Positions 25,689 to 32,995 of a stretch of DNA of 64,000 nucleotides are shown here, piece by piece. How positions within the stretch are numbered: the first letter of the stretch is position 1; every line of letters begins with the position of its first letter. The position numbers and the translations under genes were made by a program. Location of the stretch: the NCBI RefSeq assembly GCF_030150205.1, contig NZ_JASLGT010000027.1, forward strand, positions 62,001 to 126,000, in the 5' to 3' direction. Below the pieces are notes generated by a model. That model made no database searches. It was not told where the DNA came from and saw only the letters and a program-made list of their open reading frames with translations. The stretch is from Niabella sp. GTDB taxonomy: Bacteria > Bacteroidota > Bacteroidia > Chitinophagales > Chitinophagaceae.

Positions 25689-26564
25689 ATGCTTCTTCAA
25701 CATACATCATCCGTAAAAAAACAGCCCTTGAAGTGTACCGGCAAAGTGATCCTTGCCGGCGCCGGGCCAGGTGATCCGGATCTGATTACAGTAAAAGCCG
25801 CCGATGCCTTACGGAAAGCAGACGTAGTGTTGGCCGACCGGCTGGTCAGCGATGTGATCCTGCACCGCTATGTAACGTCCACGGCTGAGATCGTATATGT
25901 AGGAAAAGAATGCAGCAAAAAACGCTCTGTGCCGCAACAAACCATTAATGAACTGCTGGTACATTATGCCACACAGGGAAAACTGGTGGTACGGCTTAAG
26001 GGCGGCGACGCTTCCATCTTTTCCAATATCCTGGATGAGCTGCAAACCCTTACGCAACATTCCATTTCCTACGAAATCATTCCCGGTGTAACCGCGGCGC
26101 TCGGCGCAGCCGCCTATTCGGGGATGCCGCTAACGGCCCGGGGTTATGCCACTGCCGTGCGGTTTCTTACCTATTATAAATCGGACGTGGTTACCGATGC
26201 GTATTGGAAAGAGCTGGCCACTACCGAAGATACCCTGGTATTTTATATGTCGTCCGGCACGCTGGACCAGGTGGTACAGAAACTAACACAGTTTGGCATC
26301 GCAAAGGAAAAGCAACTGGCCGTTATTGAACAGGCCACCACCTGTTTTCAACAGGTACATACCTGCAGCCTTTACGATTATACCAACACCCTGAAAGGCG
26401 CGGTACTGGCCTCTCCCAGCCTGGTAGTAGTAGGCAAGGTAGTAGCGCTGCACCAACAGTTCCGGTGGCTGGAAAACAGCAACAGCCGGCAGTTATACTT
26501 TAGCCCGGTTACTGAAGAAATGATCAATGTTCATCAACAAAATAATTTAAAACATGCTATCTGA
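25689..26564 (+). CDS. cobA: uroporphyrinogen-III C-methyltransferase
   Basis: 291 aa SUMT, equivalent to the C-terminal half of enterobacterial CysG, making precorrin-2 for siroheme. Signature parts: VILAGAGPGDPDLITVKAA, ADVVLADRLVS, VRLKGGDASIF and IPGVTAALGAAAYSGMPLT. Siroheme is the cofactor of CysI encoded two genes further on. The next step is supplied by the dehydrogenase domain of the fusion protein at 30986. It overlaps cysJ by 11 nt. The gene name is given by family; sumT would be equally valid. Confidence 0.93.
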   Translation: MLLQHTSSVKKQPLKCTGKVILAGAGPGDPDLITVKAADALRKADVVLADRLVSDVILHRYVTSTAEIVYVGKECSKKRSVPQQTINELLVHYATQGKLVVRLKGGDASIFSNILDELQTLTQHSISYEIIPGVTAALGAAAYSGMPLTARGYATAVRFLTYYKSDVVTDAYWKELATTEDTLVFYMSSGTLDQVVQKLTQFGIAKEKQLAVIEQATTCFQQVHTCSLYDYTNTLKGAVLASPSLVVVGKVVALHQQFRWLENSNSRQLYFSPVTEEMINVHQQNNLKHAI

Positions 26565-28248
26565 CGCAAAATTGGGAGCCATCAAAAGTCTCACCCCCAC
26601 ACTTTCGCGGGACGAATTGCTTTGGGCAAGCGGCTACTTTGCCGGGCTTGCACAGGGCATTGCCGGCGGGCAGGAGACTGCTGTAGCTGCACCGGCCGCA
26701 GTTAAAAAAATATCACTGGTATACGGAACAGAAACCGGGAATGCCAAAAAACTGGCCACACAGCTGGCGGCCATCGCCAAAAAGAAAGGTATCACGGTGA
26801 AACTGACCGGGCTGGATCAATACCGCTTTGCTGATCTTTCCAAGGAAGAATACTTCTTTGTAGTGATCAGCACACAGGGTGAAGGCGAACCACCCCTGCT
26901 GGCCAAAAAATTCTATGATCACATTCATGAAAACCAGCTCAACCTGGGCAAACTCAAATTTGGCGTACTGGCATTAGGCGATAGCTCCTATCCGGAATTT
27001 TGTAAAACCGGGGAAGACGTGGATGCCCGCCTGGAGGCCCTGGGAGCCCATCGTGTACTGCCCTTAAAGAAATGTGATGTGGAGTATGAGGAAGACGCCC
27101 TGCACTGGCTGGATAATGTGGCGGCAGCCCTGCAGTCAACTGCAAGTGCGCCGGCTGCGGCCCTTCCCGCAGCGCCCAAAGCTACGGGCAAAAAATATTA
27201 CATGGGCCAGGTGATCACCAATATCAATCTCAATGACAGGGGTTCAAACAAGCAAACCTTTCATATTGAGATCACCACCGATGAGCCCATCGATTATCAG
27301 CCGGGAGATGCCCTGGGCATCGTGCCGTCTAACAAACAAAGCATGATCAATAAGATCCTGGGCATTACCGGGATCGATCCGGATAAGGAGATCCAGACAG
27401 AGAAAGTAACCGCACCCGTGCGCGACCTGCTGAGCCAGCATCTGAATATTTGCTACCTCCTAAAATCAACGGTTAAGAAGTTTGCGGAGCTTACCAACCA
27501 GCAGATCCCCGATACACGCATGAGCCTGTACGATCTGCTGCGCATTTACCCGGTAAAGGATGCCGCGCAGTTTGAAGACGTGATCAAGATATTAACCGCA
27601 CAGTCGCCCCGGCTCTATTCCATTTCTTCCTCACCCAATGCACATGGAGAAAACGAAATTCACATTACCGTTTCCAAGAACCAGTTTACGGTAGAAGATG
27701 AAGAACGTTATGGCGTTTGCAGTGAGTTTCTTTCGGACCTGGATGAAGGCCATGAAATTGAATTTTATATACAAAAGGCAAAACACTTTAAACTTCCGGA
27801 AGAGGCCAGCGATGTTATCATGATTGGCCCCGGTACCGGCGTGGCCCCCTTCCGTTCTTTTCTTGCAGAGCGGGATGCCACAGGTGCCAGCGGCCGCAAC
27901 TGGTTGTTCTTCGGTGAACAGCATTTTGTAACCGACTTTTTATACCAGACCGAAATTCAAAGCTACCTGGAAACGGGTGTATTGAACAACCTGGACCTGG
28001 CGTTTTCCAGAGATACCGATCAAAAGATCTATGTACAGCACCGGGTGAAAGAAAAAGGCGCAGAACTGCTGGAATGGCTGAACAACGGCGCACACCTGTA
28101 TATATGCGGAGCAAAAGACCCTATGTGTAAAGATGTGGAGAATACTTTTGTAGAACTGTTTAAAGCAAAAGGAAAATCAGAAGAAGAAGCCCGCAACTAC
28201 CTCGTTCAGCTCGAGGAGGAAGGACGATATTCAAAGGATGTATATTAG
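26554..28248 (+). CDS. cysJ: sulfite reductase flavoprotein subunit (CysJ)
   Basis: 564 aa diflavin reductase that passes electrons from NADPH via FAD and FMN to the CysI hemoprotein. The flavodoxin domain (about 50-195) has VYGTETGNAKKLA, STQGEGEPP and LGDSSYPEFCKTG. An Ala/Pro-rich linker (about 193-208) leads to the FAD domain with RLYSISSSP and to the NADPH domain with GPGTGVAPFRSF and GAKDPMCKDVE. It ends YSKDVY, the standard aromatic C-terminus. It overlaps the SUMT gene, suggesting coupled translation. Confidence 0.97.
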   Translation: MLSDAKLGAIKSLTPTLSRDELLWASGYFAGLAQGIAGGQETAVAAPAAVKKISLVYGTETGNAKKLATQLAAIAKKKGITVKLTGLDQYRFADLSKEEYFFVVISTQGEGEPPLLAKKFYDHIHENQLNLGKLKFGVLALGDSSYPEFCKTGEDVDARLEALGAHRVLPLKKCDVEYEEDALHWLDNVAAALQSTASAPAAALPAAPKATGKKYYMGQVITNINLNDRGSNKQTFHIEITTDEPIDYQPGDALGIVPSNKQSMINKILGITGIDPDKEIQTEKVTAPVRDLLSQHLNICYLLKSTVKKFAELTNQQIPDTRMSLYDLLRIYPVKDAAQFEDVIKILTAQSPRLYSISSSPNAHGENEIHITVSKNQFTVEDEERYGVCSEFLSDLDEGHEIEFYIQKAKHFKLPEEASDVIMIGPGTGVAPFRSFLAERDATGASGRNWLFFGEQHFVTDFLYQTEIQSYLETGVLNNLDLAFSRDTDQKIYVQHRVKEKGAELLEWLNNGAHLYICGAKDPMCKDVENTFVELFKAKGKSEEEARNYLVQLEEEGRYSKDVY

Positions 28249-28249
28249 T

Positions 28250-28325
28250 TAATAAAATTTATCGTTTGTGGTTTATGATTTATGGTTGGCAACAACTATA
28301 AACGAAAAACCAGAAACCAGAAACA
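28250..28325. repeat. decayed inverted-repeat spacer between cysJ and cysI
   Basis: Begins TTTATCGTTTGTGGTTTATG and ends with two ACCAGAAACCAGAAAC words. It resembles the perfect inverted repeat before cysH (22150-22197) but with mismatched arms. Confidence 0.45.
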
Positions 28326-28331
28326 AAAACA

Positions 28332-30002
28332 ATGAGCGAGAAAAATAATTTATCAGGAACTGAAAAAATCAAAGTAGCAAGCCAGGGCCTGCGGGGAACG
28401 TTGAAAGAAAGTCTTACAGATGCCCATACCGGTGCCATACGTGAAGACGACCAGGCATTGGTAAAATTCCATGGCATGTATATGCAGGACGATCGCGACC
28501 GCCGCGAAGAACGGAGCCGCAAAAAGCTGGAACCGCTTTTTTCCTTTATGATCCGCCTGCGGTTACCCGGAGGCTTTATGACCCCGGAGCAATGGATCGG
28601 GCTGCATCATGTGGCAGGAAAATATTCCACCGGTACCATCAAAATCACCACAAGGCAAACCATTCAATTGCATGGCATTTTAAAATCGCATACCAAACCC
28701 ACCATCAGTGCATTTAACACCATGCAGCTAGATTCGATTGCGGCCTGCGGCGATGTAAACCGGAACGTAACCTGTGCCTCGCACCCGAAAGAATCTCCCC
28801 TGCACGAAGAAATTTATCAGTTTGCCCGTGAAATCAGCGCTCATCATCTACCCAAAACAAGGGGGTATTACGAGGTATGGATGGATGCTGAAAAATTAGT
28901 AGAAACCACGGAAGAAGATCCCCTGTACCAGGATCGTTACCTGCCCCGGAAATTTAAGATCGGGATCGCCATTCCACCCAATAATGATGTGGATGTATTT
29001 ATCAATGACCTGGGTTTGATCGCCATTATTGAAGATGGAATTTTAAAAGGATACAATTTTGCGGCCGGAGGTGGTTTAGGTTCCACACATGGTAATGCCA
29101 GCACCTATGCCCGCCTGGGCAGCATGCTGGGGTACCTGCCCAAAGAACAGGCATTAAAAGCCATCTATGAAGTGATTACCGTACAACGCGATTTTGGTAA
29201 CCGCAGTGACCGGAAACAGGCCCGTCTTAAATATACCATCGATAAACTAGGGGTAGACGCCTATCGTGCAGAAGTAGAAAAGCGTTGCGGGTTTTCTTTT
29301 GAACCGGCGCGGCCTTACGCATTTACCAGTCGCAAGGACGCTTATGGCTGGTCCCAAAACCACGAAGGGAACTGGTATTACACCCTGTTTATCGAAAATG
29401 GCCGGGTGGTAGATGAAAATAATTATCCCCTAAAAACCGGTTTATTAAAAATAGCAGAAACAGGAAAAGCCAATTTCCGGTTCACCTGCAATCAGAACCT
29501 TATTCTGAGCGATATTGCAGATGCAGATAAAGCGGCCATTCAACAGCTTCTCGAAGAACACCTGATCATCCGGAGCACCGATAGCTCCAGTCCGATGCGG
29601 AGAAACTCCATGGCCTGTGTAGCATTGAATACCTGCGCGCTGGCAATGGCAGAAGCACAGCGCTACCTGCCCACGCTTATCAGCAAAATAGAACCGCTGC
29701 TACAGAAACATCAGTTAGCGGATGAAGACATTATTGTGCGCATGACCGGCTGTCCGAATGGTTGCGGACGCTCACCCAATGCAGAGATCGGTTTTGTAGG
29801 AACCTCTTTGGGAAAATACAACCTTCATATCGGAGGAGACCGGCTGGGTGAACGCCTGAATACGAAATATAAAGACAGCCTGGACGAAGCCGGCATTTTA
29901 GAAACCCTGGATGGTCTGTTTGACGTTTATGTGAAAGAACGCAATACCGGTGAAACCTTCGGTGATTTTTCACAGCGCAAATGGATCAGTAACAATCATT
30001 GA
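28332..30002 (+). CDS. cysI: sulfite reductase hemoprotein subunit (CysI)
   Basis: 556 aa siroheme and 4Fe-4S enzyme reducing sulfite to sulfide with six electrons from CysJ. Two ferredoxin-like/nitrite-sulfite reductase repeats are visible (RLPGGFMTPEQW..., TTRQTIQLHGI, then FRFTCNQNLILSDI). The cluster ligands are the pairs C-x5-C in ACVALNTCALAMAEAQR and C-x3-C in TGCPNGCGR. The length is normal. It precedes cysE in the same direction with a 136-nt gap. Confidence 0.97.
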   Translation: MSEKNNLSGTEKIKVASQGLRGTLKESLTDAHTGAIREDDQALVKFHGMYMQDDRDRREERSRKKLEPLFSFMIRLRLPGGFMTPEQWIGLHHVAGKYSTGTIKITTRQTIQLHGILKSHTKPTISAFNTMQLDSIAACGDVNRNVTCASHPKESPLHEEIYQFAREISAHHLPKTRGYYEVWMDAEKLVETTEEDPLYQDRYLPRKFKIGIAIPPNNDVDVFINDLGLIAIIEDGILKGYNFAAGGGLGSTHGNASTYARLGSMLGYLPKEQALKAIYEVITVQRDFGNRSDRKQARLKYTIDKLGVDAYRAEVEKRCGFSFEPARPYAFTSRKDAYGWSQNHEGNWYYTLFIENGRVVDENNYPLKTGLLKIAETGKANFRFTCNQNLILSDIADADKAAIQQLLEEHLIIRSTDSSSPMRRNSMACVALNTCALAMAEAQRYLPTLISKIEPLLQKHQLADEDIIVRMTGCPNGCGRSPNAEIGFVGTSLGKYNLHIGGDRLGERLNTKYKDSLDEAGILETLDGLFDVYVKERNTGETFGDFSQRKWISNNH

Positions 30003-30138
30003 GTCATAGAAGAATTTAGATCGTAACCGGCTTTAGATTCATTAAAAATCACGGTGAATAGAACTGAGTGGCGGATGTTTTTTTATTTATTATACGAGCT
30101 GAAATCCAGTGCCTCTGTGGTCAATTTAAACAAACACA

Positions 30139-30981
30139 ATGAACGAAAAAGATTTTTTAAGCCTGCTGCAAAAGCATAATAAAAAGCGCGCCGGTAATCT
30201 CCCGGATAAAGCGTTAAGTAACCAGTTTGTGGACGATATCTTTGGTTTCCTGTTCGTGCCCCAAACCGGCGTGAACCAAAAAGAAACGGATCTGGAAAAA
30301 GGCTGGTATTCGTTAAAAAGCCATCTTACCACGCTGATCTACGATGTGGTAAGCGATGGTGCAAAAGCGCAGGCCCTTTCTGATACGTTCTTCGCCGGCC
30401 TGCCCGGTCTTTATGAAACCCTGCAAAAAGACGCTTCCTTTTTCGTAGCCAATGACCCGGCTGCATTAAACAAGGAAGAAGTGCTGCATGCCTATCCCGG
30501 ATTTTATGCAATTGCTGTATACCGTATTTCAAATGCTTTGTGGAAACTGGGCATCCGGGCATTGCCACGCATTTTTACCGAATATGCCCATAGCAAAACC
30601 GGCATCGACATTCACCCAGGCGCCACCATCGGTGCTTCCTTCTTTATTGATCACGGAACCGGTGTTGTAATTGGAGAAACCGCCGTTATTGGGGAGCAGG
30701 TAAAGATCTACCAGGGCGTTACCATCGGGGCCCTGAATTCTGCCAAGGTAAAAAAAGATCAAAAAAGACATCCCACGGTGGAAGACAATGTGATCCTTTA
30801 TTCGGGAGCCACTATTCTTGGCGGTGATACAGTGATCGGCAAAGACAGCGTCATTGGTGGCAATGCCTGGATCACCTTTAGCGTACCGCCCGCTTCATTG
30901 GTATATCATAAAAGTGAAGTGGTAGAAAAAGAACATTTTTCGCATCAAAACTCAGTGAACGCCATCCTGAAAAAAAAGTAA
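30139..30981 (+). CDS. cysE: serine O-acetyltransferase
   Basis: 280 aa, making O-acetylserine, the carbon skeleton that accepts sulfide. An N-terminal helical domain precedes a left-handed beta-helix of hexapeptide repeats: TGIDIHPGATIGASFFIDHG and GVVIGETAVIGEQVKIYQG, with the conserved His residues. It lacks the long C-terminal tail but is longer at the N-terminus than the EpsC type. No cysteine synthase gene is in the window, so the last step is encoded elsewhere. Confidence 0.93.
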   Translation: MNEKDFLSLLQKHNKKRAGNLPDKALSNQFVDDIFGFLFVPQTGVNQKETDLEKGWYSLKSHLTTLIYDVVSDGAKAQALSDTFFAGLPGLYETLQKDASFFVANDPAALNKEEVLHAYPGFYAIAVYRISNALWKLGIRALPRIFTEYAHSKTGIDIHPGATIGASFFIDHGTGVVIGETAVIGEQVKIYQGVTIGALNSAKVKKDQKRHPTVEDNVILYSGATILGGDTVIGKDSVIGGNAWITFSVPPASLVYHKSEVVEKEHFSHQNSVNAILKKK

Positions 30982-30985
30982 CTGC

Positions 30986-32566
30986 ATGAAGGAACAGCAA
31001 CAGGCTCATCCAAACGCAATACAGGAAACGTCCAATACCCTTTTCCCGGTTTTCTTAAAACTGGAGGCATTGCAATTGCTGATCATTGGCGGCGGCAAAG
31101 TAGCGCTCGAAAAGCTGGGTGCCGTACTGGCCAACTCCCCGGCTACCAACATACACCTGGTAGCAACCGTGATTGCACCGGAGGTAAGAGCGTTGACTAC
31201 TTTACATGCCGGTTTACGTTTTAGTGAACGGCCTTATACTATTGAGGATATACGGGAATCCAGCCTGATCATTGCCGCAGTAAATGACCTGGATACAGCC
31301 ATCCAGATAAAAGCCGATGCCGAAAAAGAAGAAAAGCTGGTAAACATTGCAGACAAGCCGGCCCTTTGCGATTTTTATTTAGGTTCCGTGGTAAAAAAAG
31401 GGCATCTGAAAATTGCCATCTCTACTAACGGAAAATCACCCACCATCGCCAAACGGCTGCGGGAAACCTTTACCGCGGCCATACCCGATGAAATGAATGA
31501 CCTGCTCGACAATATGCAACAGATACGCGACCAGCTTTCCGGCAACCTCGATCATAAAGTGAAAGTGCTCAACAACATTACAAAGGATCTGGCTGTAAAC
31601 GGCATTAGCAACGATGCCACTTTTAATATCGACAATCCACCCGAAAGTGAAGTGGTAGACAGCTCTGCACTGGTTGCCAATGCCACCCGGCGCAGTACGC
31701 CCTACCTGATCGGTATCGGTTTGTTCCTGGTACTGGCACTGGCGATTTATACCATTTATATTTTTGGGGTAAGCGATTCCATCCTGCATTTCTTAAACAA
31801 GGACAACCATATGTTCTACTGGATGCTGCTGGTAGGTTTCCTGGCAGAGATCGTAGCCGGGTCCATGGGTATGGGCTATGGGGTGATTTGCACCACCATC
31901 CTGCTGATGCTCAATGTAGCCCCTCCTATTGTAAGCGCCAGTATTCACTCTGCAGAATCTTTTACTACTGCAGCCGGCAGTATCAGTCACTACAAGCTGG
32001 GCAATGTAAATAAAAAACTCACCAAGGCTCTGGCCATACCAGCCGTTATCGGCGCCATCGTGGGGGCACTGGCCCTATCCTACCTGGGGGAAAAAGATGC
32101 CAAACTCATGAAGCCCTTTATTGCGGCCTACACCATGTACCTGGGTATCCGGATCCTGATGAATACCTTCAAAAGAAAACCGGCCGTTAAAAAAGCAACA
32201 CAGAAAAAAACCAATATTACTGCACTGGGATTAGCCGGAGGCTTTATCGACTCCTTTGGCGGTGGTGGCTGGGGCCCCCTGGTAACCGGCACCTTTATCA
32301 AAAACGGCCGGACGCCGCGCTATGTAGTCGGCAGTTCAACTGTGGCCAAATGCATTCTTACCATTACCAGCGCCATCACTTTTGTATTTACGCTGGGCAT
32401 CCAGCATTGGAACATTGTAGCCGGCCTGCTTATCGGAGGCATCATCACCGCTCCGTTCTCTGCCATGCTTACCGCGAAGCTTCCTGCCAAAAAGATGTTT
32501 GCCATTGTGGGCGTGCTGGTCATTATCATGAGTTGCATTACCATCTATAGAGCCATATTTTTGTAG
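30986..32566 (+). CDS. fusion of precorrin-2 dehydrogenase/ferrochelatase-like domain and TSUP (TauE/SafE) permease
   Basis: 526 aa. Residues about 18-215 match the CysG N-terminal/Met8p domain that turns precorrin-2 into siroheme: NAD-binding LLIIGGGKVALEK (31-43), AAVNDLDT, NIADKPALCDFYLGSVV and AISTNGKSPTIAKRL. A linker follows, then a first helix at about 237-258, and from about 275 to the end a TSUP permease with two GxxxGxGGG-type repeats (GSMGMGYGV; GGFIDSFGGGGWGP). TSUP proteins move sulfite, sulfoacetate, taurine or sulfate. The chain thus joins cofactor synthesis for CysI to anion transport. It starts 4 nt after cysE. The reading frame is continuous, with no sign of a frameshift. 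Confidence 0.9.
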   Translation: MKEQQQAHPNAIQETSNTLFPVFLKLEALQLLIIGGGKVALEKLGAVLANSPATNIHLVATVIAPEVRALTTLHAGLRFSERPYTIEDIRESSLIIAAVNDLDTAIQIKADAEKEEKLVNIADKPALCDFYLGSVVKKGHLKIAISTNGKSPTIAKRLRETFTAAIPDEMNDLLDNMQQIRDQLSGNLDHKVKVLNNITKDLAVNGISNDATFNIDNPPESEVVDSSALVANATRRSTPYLIGIGLFLVLALAIYTIYIFGVSDSILHFLNKDNHMFYWMLLVGFLAEIVAGSMGMGYGVICTTILLMLNVAPPIVSASIHSAESFTTAAGSISHYKLGNVNKKLTKALAIPAVIGAIVGALALSYLGEKDAKLMKPFIAAYTMYLGIRILMNTFKRKPAVKKATQKKTNITALGLAGGFIDSFGGGGWGPLVTGTFIKNGRTPRYVVGSSTVAKCILTITSAITFVFTLGIQHWNIVAGLLIGGIITAPFSAMLTAKLPAKKMFAIVGVLVIIMSCITIYRAIFL

Positions 32567-32589
32567 CGCATTCAATTGGAAAAATATAA

Positions 32590-32616
32590 ACAAAGCCCGG
32601 TCATGCCGGGCTTTGT
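32590..32616 (+). terminator. terminator after the fusion gene
   Basis: Perfect 11-bp stem ACAAAGCCCGG (32590-32600) / CCGGGCTTTGT (32606-32616) with a 5-nt loop, 24 nt after the stop codon. It closes the cys gene run. Confidence 0.85.
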
Positions 32617-32785
32617 GGTATGATCTCGATAACCTGTGGATCCTGCTCCAAAGCATTTCAGAGTGCCGGTATATGCAGGTTAATATTCAATAGCACAATA
32701 AAAAAACCAGGGTAAAATCCTAATGTATGGTGCTTCCTGTGTCATTAGTCCGGACCAGCAAATGAATCTTATTTAAAAATATTAT

Positions 32786-32824
32786 CCTACTTTTTTGGTA
32801 GACTAATAAATTCCGCTATTTTTG
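32786..32824 (+). promoter_or_regulatory. promoter with overlapping operator upstream of the TonB receptor
   Basis: TTTG (32794-32797), a 19-nt spacer and TATTTTTG (32817-32824) form an ideal Bacteroidota promoter. The palindrome CCTAC-TTTTTTG-GTAGA (32786-32802) covers the -33 box exactly, so a bound protein should block transcription. A start near 32831 would give a leader of about 165 nt. Confidence 0.7.
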
Positions 32825-32841
32825 CATCCTTAAATTTCTAT

Positions 32842-32919
32842 ATGATATCCGCAAAACACAACAGGCACTGCATGTTGGGGCTTTACTCCCCAACGCAACA
32901 GATGTCCCTGCGATGTTAA
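32842..32919 (+). CDS. possible 25-codon leader peptide
   Basis: ATG at 32842, TAA at 32917-32919, starting about 11 nt after the predicted transcription start. It contains two cysteines (positions 10 and 25, the last residue before stop) and begins MISAKHNRHC. A perfect hairpin TTGGGG-CTTTACT-CCCCAA lies within it (32875-32893), and a T-run follows (32931-32939). This arrangement could be a cysteine- or translation-sensing attenuator. No family is known to me, and so short a frame can occur by chance. Confidence 0.3.
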   Translation: MISAKHNRHCMLGLYSPTQQMSLRC

Positions 32920-32949
32920 AACAGATCGTTCCTTTTTTTATCTATTTAC

Positions 32950-32966
32950 TCTACAATTTAAGTAGA
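32950..32966 (+). promoter_or_regulatory. fourth sulfur-block palindrome, in the TonB receptor leader
   Basis: TCTAC-AATTTAA-GTAGA, 29 nt before the start codon and about 165 nt after the copy at the promoter. It may be a second operator (looping or a second promoter) or act as an RNA hairpin. Confidence 0.55.
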
Positions 32967-32995
32967 CAATACACAATTCCAAACTTATACCATCC

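Larger units (their letters stand above)
32567..32995. other. regulatory region between the fusion gene and the TonB receptor
   Basis: 429 nt with, in order, the terminator (32590-32616), an unassigned stretch, the promoter/operator (32786-32824), the short leader frame (32842-32919), a T-run (32931-32939) and a second palindrome (32950-32966). Confidence 0.6.
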
